Below the pieces are notes generated by a model. The model saw only the letters and a list, made by a program, of their open reading frames with translations. It was not told the origin of the DNA and did not search any database. A stretch of 64,000 nt of DNA from Candidatus Eiseniibacteriota bacterium (lineage in GTDB: Bacteria > Orphanbacterota > Orphanbacteria > Orphanbacterales > Orphanbacteraceae), in assembly GCA_029262235.1 (NCBI GenBank), contig JAJCZU010000004.1, positions 1,248,244 through 1,312,243 of the forward strand, written 5' to 3'. Of this stretch, positions 25,054-34,395 are shown piece after piece. Numbering within the stretch: position 1 is the first letter of the stretch; the number at the start of each line of letters is the position of its first letter. The position numbers were made by a program, and so were the translations under genes.

Positions 25054-28000
25054 GTGGGAAGTGTCCGACAGCAGAGAAGAATGCGAACGAGTCCCTGCGC
25101 CGCAGGCGCCGTCCGCACAGGCGGCGTGGCCTGCGCGATCGCGTTCCTCTGCGCGCTGGCACTGGTCTCGTGCGCGGATCACGGCGAGTACGAACCGGAT
25201 GTCGGCTGGGACTATATCCATCGTCAGCACGAGAAGAGCCCCGCCCCCGACTGGCTCGCGGGCGCCCGGTTCGGATCCGTGTTCACGGCACGCGATCTGC
25301 GCGAAAGCGTGATCGACTCGCTGCTCGGCGTGCGCGCGCTCGAGAACTGCTCGGTGGCCCTGATCGACGACACTCTTTCGTATGACATGGACGAGGCGGG
25401 ATTTGCGGCGGCGTGTGAACGCGTGCAGAGGGCCGCCGATGCGGCGCACGCGCGCGGCATGAAAGCCGTCCTCTACGTTCCCGCGCTGGAAATGCTCTCA
25501 ATAATAGACGAATCGGGGGCATCGTTCGGTTCCCGTCACAAGGACTGGCTGCAGCGGGGCCTCGACGGCACGCCGAACGTGTTTCGCGGAAGCGAGGTGT
25601 GGGTCGGAGAGGGAACGGAGAGCGCGTGGCTCTCGCCGAACAGCGGATTCCGGGCGTTCTTCCTCGACCGCGTGCGTACGCTGGCCCGCCTGCCGATCGA
25701 CGCATTCTGGCTGGACGTTCCCCTCTATCTCGAAACGGGGGCGGAATGGGCGGATGCCTCGAAGCCCGCAGTGCTGGCGTACCGCTCGTGGGCAGACGCG
25801 CGGAACGTGGCCGACGGTTCGCTGCCGGCCGCGGCGGACGTTTCCGACGCGCGCTTTCACGACTGGGTCCGTTTCCGCCACGAGAATCTCGCAGGGTACG
25901 TGGCGGACGTGCAGCGCGCCGCCCGCACGGTGAAGCCCGCACTGTTTACGATTGTCGAAGTCTATCCGATGGACTACATGGACGCGATGACGACCGGCCT
26001 CGACGCGACCTGTCTCGCCCACCTTCCCGGGCTCGCGTTCGCGTGGGAGATCGACGCCGTTTCGAATCGTGACGGGATGCAGTACGCGTCGATGCGCGAC
26101 ATGCATGCCCAGATCGCGATGCTCAAGTGGGGGGCGGCGGTCGGTCGCGACTGGCCCGGTGTCGGGTTCTCGTACGGTGCGGCCGAAACGGACGCGGCTC
26201 TTGTCATCGGCGCCGTGATGGCGTCCGGACTCGCGCCGCTCGAGTGCCGGATTCCGGACATGACCGCGAGCGTGGGCTCGGCGTTTCGGGCGCGCTCGTA
26301 TTCGTTTCTCGAGGACCATGCGCAGGAAATCGCGGGCGAGCGAACGGCGAACGTGGGCGTCTGGTACAGCTCGTCCACGCGCGACCGGTTCGATTTCGAA
26401 GCGGGCGGCTATTACGGCAAGTACGTCGAACTCGAGCCCGTGATCGACGACCCGGAATGGTGGGCCGAGCATCCGGACGATTCGCCGCTCAAGAAACCGC
26501 ACCTCGGCGGCTGGCGCGCGGCGGCTCACTTTCTGCTCGGTGCGAAGGTGCCGTTTCGTCCGTTGATCGAGCGGCCGGAGGGCGCCGGGCCCGATTCGTT
26601 CGACGGTCTCGACTGGATCTGGCTTCCTTCTGTGCGCGCGATGAGTGAAAGCGATGCGAAACGCCTGCGACGGTTCGTGGAGGATGGTGGACGCGTTCTC
26701 GCCACCGGAGACGAACCCGCCACGCATGATCGTGCGGGAAAGCGGCACGCCGCCGGCCCGCTTCTCGCGGACCTCTTCCCTGATGGTGCCGCGCGCGATC
26801 GCGCTGCATATGTCGGCGACGGTCTTGCGCTCGCCCGTCCCGGGATTACGCCGGACGCGCTGTTCGACACGGGGGCCCGCGGCGACTCGATTCGTACTGC
26901 GCTCGGCAAGAACGTCCTGCCGCACGTCGATCCCGTCGTTCGCGTGGAGCAGGATCGCGTGTACCTCGAGATCATCGAGCCGGTCGAAGGGGAGAACAGG
27001 CAGAGCATCGCCCTCGTCGATCTGATCGGTCTGCAGCGTCCGGTGGCCCCGCCCGACCGGCTTCTGACGGTTCATTTTCGTCCGCCCGCGCATGCGCGAC
27101 GTATCACGGCCCATGTTTCGGGACCGGGCCGTGCCGCGCGGCGCGTTCCGGTCGAACGCGGCGGAACGGTGCTGAGCCGCGACGAGTTCGTGTCGCTCTC
27201 GCTCCGCGCCACTCCCATGGCGCTCGTTACGTTTCGCTGGGAGATTGCAGAGGCCGATCCGCCCGTTCTCTCAGCGGGAAGGGCCGAGGCGCCCGACTGG
27301 CTTGCGGAACCGATCGAAAGCGCGATGGCGTTCGTGAAGAATTCGATGCGAAACGCGGAGCTTCCGGAGCCGTGGCGGTTCGGCGTGCACACGAATCTCG
27401 CGCACTACTCCGAGCGCGAGGACGACACGTATGTGTACGGCGATTACGTTACGACCGAGCATATGGGGCTGGCGCTTCGCGCGGCGGCGCGAACGGGTGA
27501 TCGTGCGCTGTTCGATGAGAGTGCGCGTTTCGTGCGCGAGGTCATGATGTCGCGTGTGTTCGGTGTACTGAACTGGGCGACGGACGAAAACGTGCGCGCG
27601 CCCCACACGGAAGAAGCGGATTTCGGTTGGATTCAGGCGAACGCGCCGTTCGATGATCTGCGGATCGTGCGTGGGCTCCGGGAAGGCGCGGAAACGTTCG
27701 GGGATCGCGCCCCGGCCGCGTTTTCGGATCGCGTCGCCCGCGCTCTTTACGAAACGTCGGTCGTGAGCGTGCCGGTGGAAGGCGTGCCGCGCGCCCTGAT
27801 CGCGTACGCGTTCGACTTCCTCGAACTCGGCGCTGATTCCGTTGCGGAAGAAGGCCGGAGCGGCTTCGGGTACACGAACGGCGACCCCGCACCCGGGAGC
27901 TATCAGGATCTCTACACGATCGGGGGCATGGCGCGAAAGGATCCGCGCTGGCGCCGCGTGCTGCGTGACGCGACCGACTTCCTTCTTGCGGCCGAGATCG

Positions 28001-28611
28001 GGACGAGCGGTCTCTTCTGGGGCGGATGGAGCGCCGGGGATGACAGCTGGATCGGAGACTTCGAGTACCGCGACAGTCCGCGCGGATCCTACCTGAAAAC
28101 GATACAGGTCGTCTGGTCGGCGATTCATCTTGCCGAAGCGGCGAACGCGCATGCGGATCTGATCGGTCCCGAACGGACGGGGGAGGCTCTTTTCGCGGCG
28201 CACAGAACGCTCCGGTTTTTTCAGGACTATTACGAAACGCACGGGCGCGTTCCGGAGTATCTCACGGTAGGCGGTGGCGATGTCGTCGACTGTCCGGACG
28301 ATCGGGGCGCGGGGAACGGTTCCGGAGCCCTCGCCCAGCCATGCCTTCGTGCCGGCGAAGAGAATCTGACGGACGGGGACGCGAGAATCGACGCGCTCCT
28401 CGCGCGGCTTGCGCTCATTCTCGAAGAACGACGATGGGCCGCGCGCATCGTCAGGGAGAGAATTCTGCCGGATCGTGTGTCCGGGAAAGAAGATCCCCGT
28501 TACGGCTTGATCGGAAAGCGTTCGGTGGACCCGGGCGACGCGGCGGCGTGGAACGTTCTCGAAAGCGTGATCACATTGCAGATGCTTGCGGAAGAGGCGG
28601 GAGACCGTTGA
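25054..28611 (+). CDS. Large glycosidase-like lipoprotein (TIM-barrel plus helical domain)
   Basis: 1185 residues. The start is a GTG at 25054, six bases after AGAGGAG. The lipobox L-V-S-C (Cys at ~41) anchors it in the envelope. Residues ~55-420 resemble a TIM-barrel glycoside-hydrolase-like fold (A-A-D-A-A-H-A-R-G-M-K-A-V-L-Y-V-P; A-F-W-L-D-V-P-L-Y; F-T-I-V-E-V-Y-P). A Rossmann-like/GATase-type region with E-D-G-G-R-V-L-A-T-G-D-E follows (~500-560). The last ~400 residues are helical, as in alpha/alpha-toroid glycosidases. It is first gene in the polysaccharide operon and overlaps the deacetylase-like gene by TTGA. The natural glycan is unknown and I cannot name a GH family. Confidence 0.72.
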   Translation: MGSVRQQRRMRTSPCAAGAVRTGGVACAIAFLCALALVSCADHGEYEPDVGWDYIHRQHEKSPAPDWLAGARFGSVFTARDLRESVIDSLLGVRALENCSVALIDDTLSYDMDEAGFAAACERVQRAADAAHARGMKAVLYVPALEMLSIIDESGASFGSRHKDWLQRGLDGTPNVFRGSEVWVGEGTESAWLSPNSGFRAFFLDRVRTLARLPIDAFWLDVPLYLETGAEWADASKPAVLAYRSWADARNVADGSLPAAADVSDARFHDWVRFRHENLAGYVADVQRAARTVKPALFTIVEVYPMDYMDAMTTGLDATCLAHLPGLAFAWEIDAVSNRDGMQYASMRDMHAQIAMLKWGAAVGRDWPGVGFSYGAAETDAALVIGAVMASGLAPLECRIPDMTASVGSAFRARSYSFLEDHAQEIAGERTANVGVWYSSSTRDRFDFEAGGYYGKYVELEPVIDDPEWWAEHPDDSPLKKPHLGGWRAAAHFLLGAKVPFRPLIERPEGAGPDSFDGLDWIWLPSVRAMSESDAKRLRRFVEDGGRVLATGDEPATHDRAGKRHAAGPLLADLFPDGAARDRAAYVGDGLALARPGITPDALFDTGARGDSIRTALGKNVLPHVDPVVRVEQDRVYLEIIEPVEGENRQSIALVDLIGLQRPVAPPDRLLTVHFRPPAHARRITAHVSGPGRAARRVPVERGGTVLSRDEFVSLSLRATPMALVTFRWEIAEADPPVLSAGRAEAPDWLAEPIESAMAFVKNSMRNAELPEPWRFGVHTNLAHYSEREDDTYVYGDYVTTEHMGLALRAAARTGDRALFDESARFVREVMMSRVFGVLNWATDENVRAPHTEEADFGWIQANAPFDDLRIVRGLREGAETFGDRAPAAFSDRVARALYETSVVSVPVEGVPRALIAYAFDFLELGADSVAEEGRSGFGYTNGDPAPGSYQDLYTIGGMARKDPRWRRVLRDATDFLLAAEIGTSGLFWGGWSAGDDSWIGDFEYRDSPRGSYLKTIQVVWSAIHLAEAANAHADLIGPERTGEALFAAHRTLRFFQDYYETHGRVPEYLTVGGGDVVDCPDDRGAGNGSGALAQPCLRAGEENLTDGDARIDALLARLALILEERRWAARIVRERILPDRVSGKEDPRYGLIGKRSVDPGDAAAWNVLESVITLQMLAEEAGDR

Positions 28612-31100
28612 GAATCTCTGCGCGATACGCGCGAATGCGCGCCCGATTCGGCCCCCGGATCGTGGCTCTGGCCCTGGTGTCGATCGCGGTCTCGATCGCG
28701 GCGTCAGACGCCCGGGCCGTGTTCGCGCCCCGTATCGCCGTGGTGCTGAGCCGCGAAGGCGTGGCGCTTTCGTCGTATATCCCGCAGCGGACAGGGCATG
28801 GATGGCTCGGCGTCGCCGCGCTTGCGGGCGTTCCGTACGCGACCCTGTTCGTCGACGAACTCGAAGAAGACGGCGCGGCGCTGGCAGGTGAGTACGGCGC
28901 GCTCGTTCTGCCCGAACTGCATGCGCTTTCCGACGGGAACTACGAACGCCTGACACAGACTCTGATCGCCTATCGTGCGGCGGGAGGCGCGGTGCTGCTC
29001 GACGGTCCCCCCGGAATCTGGGACGAAGCGGGCGGGTGGCGCGGGGACGGGCCGCTGCACGCCGCGCTCGACTGCGCGCTCGGCGGGTTCGTCGGTGACA
29101 GCCGATGCCATGTCACGATCGCGGACGCTGCGGGCGGTGCGCATTTCATTACGCGGGGATGGAGCGAGGGCGAAGCGGTGACGCCTCCGTTTACGATCGG
29201 TTTCAACGCGCTGATCGCAAAACCGCGCGCCGGAATCGACGCCGGCGTGCTGCTCGAGGCGCGCGGCGCCGGGAAATCGCATCCGTGGCTCTCGTACGTG
29301 CAGAGCGGCGCGTCGCGCGTGGTCCTGATCGGGGGCGTATTCGGCGCGGGGGATGCCGCGTCGATCTTTCGAAACGGCGCGGATCGAGTGCCGGATCCCC
29401 CGAACCGCGTGTACGACATTCTGGTCGCGGCGTTGCAGTGGGCACTCTACGGGGACGCACCCGGGCCGATTCCCGCGCTCCAGTTCTGCGCCGCGGACGC
29501 GGCCGTCCTGATTCGCCTCGACGGCGATCACAGCAATCGATCCGAAGACGTGGCCCATACGTTTTCGTATCTCACGGACATCGCGGAAGAGAGCGGGGTC
29601 GCGGCCGCATACGGCATCGTGACAGGGCGCGCGGCGGAAACGGGGTGGGCCGGGTTCGCTCCGCTTGCGAAGCGACTCGAAGAGCGTGGCGGCGAGATCG
29701 GAACGCATACGCATTCGCACGACATCTATCGCGTGCTTGACGAAGAGATTGCATTTCGCGAGCTCGACGAATCGGTCCGCGCGATCGATCACGATCTCAC
29801 GGCCGCGGGCTATGACGCGGAAGGCGTGCCCTTCCTGATCAATCCGAACGGCATGATCCCGATGACCGCTTACCCCATTATCGCGTCGCGCTTCCCGCTG
29901 TTCCTGACGCACGGAATCTCATCCTCGGTGCCCGTTGCTTACGGAGTCAGTACGTGGTTCGCGCGATCAGATCCGCCATTCACGGTGATATACGATTCGC
30001 CGGTGCCCGACTTCCAATGGCTTTACGAGCGCAACTGGAGCTATACGGCGGAAGAGGCCGCGGACCTGCAGTGCGCGATCCTGAATCACTATGCCCGTTC
30101 GATCCGGCGCGGCGTATTGTTCGACATGATGTGGCACGATTACGGCATCGCTTCGTCCGGAGAGGATCAGGCACGCCTTCATTTTCGCTGGGCGGATCTC
30201 TTCAAGCCGGCACGCAAGAAGAGCGCGTCGAACCTGCCGCTCTTCGACGCGATGCGCGCGATGTTTCGCGCGCTGCCGATCTACTGCCCGGAGCCGCTCG
30301 AGGCCGCAGACAAGCTGCGCATCATGCAGCGGGCGGAGTACTCGTGGACCGCGGGCGAACATGCGATGGAGATGACGCTCGACCTCACCGGCTTTGACGA
30401 GGAAACAGTGCGGAGCATGGCGGGTATGGGGATCCGTATCGACAGGACATCCGCGCCGATCGAGTCCGTTGCGATCGACGGAAGGCCGCACGCCGCATTC
30501 CGCATTCCCGGCGACGGGGGCGATGACAATGTCGTGATCGTGCCCGCTCTTTCCGCCGGGAAGCATGTGATCGAGGTCACGTTCGGCGATCATCCCGGGC
30601 GACCGCGTCTTACGCATGTTTCGAAACCGCTTCTATCGATCGAACAAAACCTGCACGGCGGAGAACTGCAGTTCTCGATCGACTCGGAGAGTCTCGTTCG
30701 ACTCGATCTCGAAGCGGATGGCAGCTGGCCCTACCTCGTCGGCGCGGACGGGTTCCGTACGCGGGGCCGGCCCGGCGCCTGCGCACTGTCTGGCACGAAG
30801 CTGGGCGGGGGCACGTTCACCCTGCGAACGATTCCGCCTGGATTTCCCCGGATCGTCCGCGCGGAGGGTCCCGTTCTCGCGTGCGATCGCACGGGGAACG
30901 ACGTCTATTCGATTACGTTCGGCAGCCACGCCGGTGGCGACATGGCAGTGGAGTTTCAGGATGAGCGGGCGCTGCGCCTTCGTGGACCGGACGGGCAAAC
31001 CTTGACGGCGGTTCGACAGGCGGACTTCCGCCAGACATTCATGGTACCGGGGTCGGCGCGCGAAACGCGCTTCACTCTGACGCGGGAGGATGGACCATGA
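28608..31100 (+). CDS. Secreted polysaccharide-deacetylase-like protein
   Basis: 830 residues with a signal peptide (RIVALALVSIAVSIAASDARA). The first ~280 residues look like a GATase-type Rossmann domain (Y-G-A-L-V-L-P-E-L-H-A-L-S-D). Residues ~300-480 carry a NodB-like deacetylase core: L-I-R-L-D-G-D-H-S holds the catalytic Asp pair position, and I-G-T-H-T-H-S-H-D the metal-binding His motif. A long beta-rich C-terminal region follows. The start is a TTG at 28608 overlapping the upstream stop, with GGGAG just before it. A secreted hydrolase-like and a deacetylase-like gene in tandem recall the two activities of PelA and PgaB, which trim exported polysaccharides. That comparison is an inference. 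Confidence 0.72.
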   Translation: MRISARYARMRARFGPRIVALALVSIAVSIAASDARAVFAPRIAVVLSREGVALSSYIPQRTGHGWLGVAALAGVPYATLFVDELEEDGAALAGEYGALVLPELHALSDGNYERLTQTLIAYRAAGGAVLLDGPPGIWDEAGGWRGDGPLHAALDCALGGFVGDSRCHVTIADAAGGAHFITRGWSEGEAVTPPFTIGFNALIAKPRAGIDAGVLLEARGAGKSHPWLSYVQSGASRVVLIGGVFGAGDAASIFRNGADRVPDPPNRVYDILVAALQWALYGDAPGPIPALQFCAADAAVLIRLDGDHSNRSEDVAHTFSYLTDIAEESGVAAAYGIVTGRAAETGWAGFAPLAKRLEERGGEIGTHTHSHDIYRVLDEEIAFRELDESVRAIDHDLTAAGYDAEGVPFLINPNGMIPMTAYPIIASRFPLFLTHGISSSVPVAYGVSTWFARSDPPFTVIYDSPVPDFQWLYERNWSYTAEEAADLQCAILNHYARSIRRGVLFDMMWHDYGIASSGEDQARLHFRWADLFKPARKKSASNLPLFDAMRAMFRALPIYCPEPLEAADKLRIMQRAEYSWTAGEHAMEMTLDLTGFDEETVRSMAGMGIRIDRTSAPIESVAIDGRPHAAFRIPGDGGDDNVVIVPALSAGKHVIEVTFGDHPGRPRLTHVSKPLLSIEQNLHGGELQFSIDSESLVRLDLEADGSWPYLVGADGFRTRGRPGACALSGTKLGGGTFTLRTIPPGFPRIVRAEGPVLACDRTGNDVYSITFGSHAGGDMAVEFQDERALRLRGPDGQTLTAVRQADFRQTFMVPGSARETRFTLTREDGP

Positions 31101-32476
31101 CGCCACCCGCGCGAACGAAAGTGCTCTTCTTCGCGCCGACGCTCGAAATGGGCGGCGCCGAGCGCGTGATCGTGGAGTACGTGAACCATGCCGTGCGGAT
31201 CGAGCCCGTTCTGGCGCTGCAGTACAAACGCGGTCCGCTTCTGGCCGAGATCGACCCGCGTACGAAGATCGTGCGCATCGAGAAGAAACCGCGTTCGCTG
31301 AGCCGTCTGCACAGGTGGGCAAGACGCCACCGTCGCCGCATGCGGGTTCGCACGCGCGCCTGTTCCCGTGCGATCCGCGAGCACATCAAGGGATACATGA
31401 CGGAAGAACGGATCGCCGCGATTCAGGAGTGGGAATTTGCGGTGCGCGACTTTCTGCGTCTCACGCCGCCGGATGCCGCAGCGGAAGGCGCGGAGTGGGC
31501 GCCGCGTTCGGGATGGAGAGTATGGCTCGACCTGCCCTCGTGGACCCTCTTCCTGTTTCATCAGGCCAGAATGCTTGCCGAGGAATCGCGGGAGCGAGGC
31601 GCCGACACGATTGTCAGCTTCCTTCCGTTCACGAACGCGATCGCCGTGCTCGCGAAGGTTCGATACCGGCGTGACCTCCGCGTCGTGATTAACGTACACA
31701 GCAACAAGTCGCGTCTGCTCGCGACGCTGGGCTCTTACGAGCGCTTCTGCATCGGAAACGCGATGAAGCTGCTCTACCATCGCGCGGACAGCGTGATCGC
31801 AGTGTCGGGCGGGATTCGCGACGATCTTGTCGCCCGCTATCGGGTGCCCGCGGAACTTATCGAGGTCGTTCACAATCCCGTTCCGGTGGAGCGGATTCAG
31901 GAGCGCAGCGCCGAAATCGTAACGGATTGCTTCTCACAGGAAGGGTACACGGTCATTGCCGTAGGCCGGCTCGTCAGGCTGAAAGCGTATGACCGGTTGA
32001 TCGAAGCGATTGCCGCGCTCGATGATCTTCCTGTCCGGCTCCTCATTATCGGAGACGGTCCGGAGCGGGACCGCCTTCGCAGGCAGGCGGCCGATGCGGG
32101 TCTTTCCGAGCGCGTGCATTTTTTCGGCTATCAGAAGAATCCGTGGAAGTATATGCGCATGGCCGACGCGCTCGTGCTCGCGAGCGACGTCGAAGGCCTG
32201 CCGAATGTGATCGGCGAAGCGCTCGCGCTGCAGGTGCCAGTGGTGGCGACGGACTGCTGCCGGGGCGTGAGCGAGTATCTGGGCGACTCGGAATACGGCC
32301 TGGTCGTTCCGCCCGGGGACGCGGCGGCGCTTGCTGCCGGAATTCGCACCGTGCTCACGGATCGCGCCATGAGCGAAGGATTTCGTGCGCGGGCCGCGGC
32401 GCGCATCGCGCGTTTCGACCTGGCCCCGACCGTGCGCCAGTTCGAAAGCGTCGTGCTGGGTGAGGGAGCGCCATGA
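31097..32476 (+). CDS. Glycosyltransferase family 4 (GT-B)
   Basis: 459 residues. The N-terminal Rossmann domain opens with V-L-F-F-A-P-T-L-E-M-G-G-A-E-R-V, the classic acceptor-side motif. The C-terminal GT4 domain has A-V-G-R-L-V, I-I-G-D-G-P-E-R and the nucleotide-sugar E-x7-E region V-E-G-L-P-N-V-I-G-E-A. It is cytoplasmic and adds a sugar to a growing surface glycan. A basic, Arg-rich insert (~65-95) may help membrane contact. It overlaps its neighbours on both sides by ATGA, so it is translationally coupled in the operon. The donor sugar is not predictable. Confidence 0.9.
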   Translation: MTPPARTKVLFFAPTLEMGGAERVIVEYVNHAVRIEPVLALQYKRGPLLAEIDPRTKIVRIEKKPRSLSRLHRWARRHRRRMRVRTRACSRAIREHIKGYMTEERIAAIQEWEFAVRDFLRLTPPDAAAEGAEWAPRSGWRVWLDLPSWTLFLFHQARMLAEESRERGADTIVSFLPFTNAIAVLAKVRYRRDLRVVINVHSNKSRLLATLGSYERFCIGNAMKLLYHRADSVIAVSGGIRDDLVARYRVPAELIEVVHNPVPVERIQERSAEIVTDCFSQEGYTVIAVGRLVRLKAYDRLIEAIAALDDLPVRLLIIGDGPERDRLRRQAADAGLSERVHFFGYQKNPWKYMRMADALVLASDVEGLPNVIGEALALQVPVVATDCCRGVSEYLGDSEYGLVVPPGDAAALAAGIRTVLTDRAMSEGFRARAAARIARFDLAPTVRQFESVVLGEGAP

Positions 32477-33618
32477 AAACGATCTTTCTGATTCGAAGTC
32501 TGGAGGCAGGCGGAGCGGAGCGCGTGTTTGCGACGTACGTCGACTCCCTGCGCGCGTACGAACCGCTCGTCGTATTGCACGATCCGATCATCGACCGCGG
32601 CTTCGAAGTTTCGCCCCGGGTCACAATTCGCCCCATTATCGAGAACAGCCGGTTGCGCCGTGCGCTGGCGCTGGTGCCTCCGGTCGCCAAGGTCGTCGAG
32701 GCGTGGCTGCTCGCGCGGATTGCGCGGCAGTCCGGTGCGCGCGTCATCGTCAGTTTTCTGTTCAAATCGAATCGCGTGGCGATCTTGACGAAGCGTCTCT
32801 TCGCGCGCGATCTGCACATCGTGCTCACCGCGCACGAGCACCTCTCGCAGCACATCGTGAATGCTCATGCGTACGGATGGGAGCGCGCGCTGCAGCGACG
32901 GATCGCGCGTTCACTCTGGGCGCACGCGGATCGCGTCATTGCGGTTTCAAACGGCGTCAAGGACGATCTGGTGCGCGAGTTCGGAGCGGCGCCCGCGAAG
33001 GTGGAGGTCGTGTCGAATCCGATCGACGCCGCACGCATCCGGGCGCGAGGGGCCGAGAGGGTGGAGTACCCGTTCGAAGGCAGCGGGCGGTGTCATCTGA
33101 TTACGGTCGGGCGGCTGTCGCCCGAAAAGGGTCTGGACTTTCTGGCTCGATCTCTGGCAGGAGTAGATACGAACGCGTTCGACTGGGTGGTCGTGGGGGA
33201 CGGACCGGAGCGCGAACGGATCCGCACCCTCGTTCAGGAAGCCGGGATGGAGGAGCGTGTTCACTTCGCGGGAATGTGCGAGAATCCCTGGTCTCTGATG
33301 AGGCATGCCGACATCCTCGTACATCCGTCGCGCAGCGAGGCGTTTCCGAACGTGTTCGGCGAGGCGTTTGCGCTGGGCCTGCCCGTGATCGCGTCGGATT
33401 GTTCTCCCGGCGTGCGCGAGTATCTGCGTGACGGCGCATGCGGCATTCTGGTACCGGTAGGGGATGAGGCGGCCATGGCGGGCGCGATTTCGTCGCTCGC
33501 CGCGGACGCTGCGATGAGAGAGCAACTCGGCCGGGCCGGACTCAAGCGGGTTGTCGAACTGAATCCGGAGGCTTCGGTGGCCCATTTCGAAGAGATCCTG
33601 CGAGAGGCAAGCGGATAG
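32473..33618 (+). CDS. Glycosyltransferase family 4 (GT-B)
   Basis: 381 residues, a second GT4 enzyme related to its upstream neighbour. It starts I-F-L-I-R-S-L-E-A-G-G-A-E-R-V and has T-V-G-R-L-S-P-E-K-G, V-V-G-D-G-P-E-R and S-E-A-F-P-N-V-F-G-E-A in the donor domain. It is shorter than the first because it lacks the basic insert. The two probably arose by duplication and would add successive sugars. The ATG overlaps the upstream stop (ATGA), and the stop is followed immediately by the permease ATG. Confidence 0.9.
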   Translation: MKTIFLIRSLEAGGAERVFATYVDSLRAYEPLVVLHDPIIDRGFEVSPRVTIRPIIENSRLRRALALVPPVAKVVEAWLLARIARQSGARVIVSFLFKSNRVAILTKRLFARDLHIVLTAHEHLSQHIVNAHAYGWERALQRRIARSLWAHADRVIAVSNGVKDDLVREFGAAPAKVEVVSNPIDAARIRARGAERVEYPFEGSGRCHLITVGRLSPEKGLDFLARSLAGVDTNAFDWVVVGDGPERERIRTLVQEAGMEERVHFAGMCENPWSLMRHADILVHPSRSEAFPNVFGEAFALGLPVIASDCSPGVREYLRDGACGILVPVGDEAAMAGAISSLAADAAMREQLGRAGLKRVVELNPEASVAHFEEILREASG

Positions 33619-34395
33619 ATGCTCGACTGGCGCGAAATCTGGAAGTTCCGGTACTTTCTGCAGAACCTCGTAGCCCGGGATCTGAAGGTCAAGTACAAGC
33701 GTTCCGTGCTCGGTTTTCTCTGGACGTTCATCAACCCCCTTCTGATGGTCACGATTCTCGTGATGGTTTTCCGGCTCGTGGTCCGGATCCAGATGGAAGG
33801 GTACTGGGCGTTCATACTGAGCGGATACTTCGTCTGGAACACGATATCGACAACGATTTACGCGTCAACGTACACGCTGCAGGAGCACGGGCCGATCGCG
33901 CGGAACGTTGCGTTTCCGAAGGAGATCGTTCTTCTTTCGGCCGTCATGACGCGCATGATCGAATTCTCACTCGAAATCACGCTCGTGACGGCGGCGCTGC
34001 TGATCATGCATCACGGCGGCGTCCCGGCGCCGATCGTGCTCCTCCCTGTGCTTCTTCTGGTGCAGTTCGTCTTGAGCCTCGGGATTGCGCTGCCCGTCAG
34101 CATTCTCTCCGTACTCTTCAGCGACGTGCAGCACGCGCTTCCCGTGATCCTGACGGGGCTCTTCTACTTTACGCCGATCTTTTACCCCGTGAGCTTCGTT
34201 CCGGAAGGGTGGCGGAATCTCTGGTATTTGAATCCGTTCGCGCCGCTGCTGACTTCGTATCAGGCCGTGCTGTACCACGGCATCTGGCCGGCGCGCGGCG
34301 ACCTGATCGCGCTCGGAGTGCATGCGGTTTTCTGGCTCCTGGTCGGCGGCATTGTCTTTCGCAGCAGGCGGGAGGTGATCAGTGAACTCGTCTGA
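33619..34395 (+). CDS. ABC-2 type polysaccharide export permease (Wzm/TagG-like)
   Basis: 258 residues. A cytoplasmic N-terminal stretch with R-D-L-K-V-K-Y-K-R-S-V-L-G-F-L-W is the conserved entry of Wzm/TagG/KpsM-type permeases. About six membrane helices follow, with a typical F-Y-F-T-P-I-F-Y-P loop. It would form the channel that moves a lipid-linked glycan across the inner membrane. It starts directly after the second GT4 stop and its end overlaps the ATPase gene by 14 bp. Confidence 0.93.
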   Translation: MLDWREIWKFRYFLQNLVARDLKVKYKRSVLGFLWTFINPLLMVTILVMVFRLVVRIQMEGYWAFILSGYFVWNTISTTIYASTYTLQEHGPIARNVAFPKEIVLLSAVMTRMIEFSLEITLVTAALLIMHHGGVPAPIVLLPVLLLVQFVLSLGIALPVSILSVLFSDVQHALPVILTGLFYFTPIFYPVSFVPEGWRNLWYLNPFAPLLTSYQAVLYHGIWPARGDLIALGVHAVFWLLVGGIVFRSRREVISELV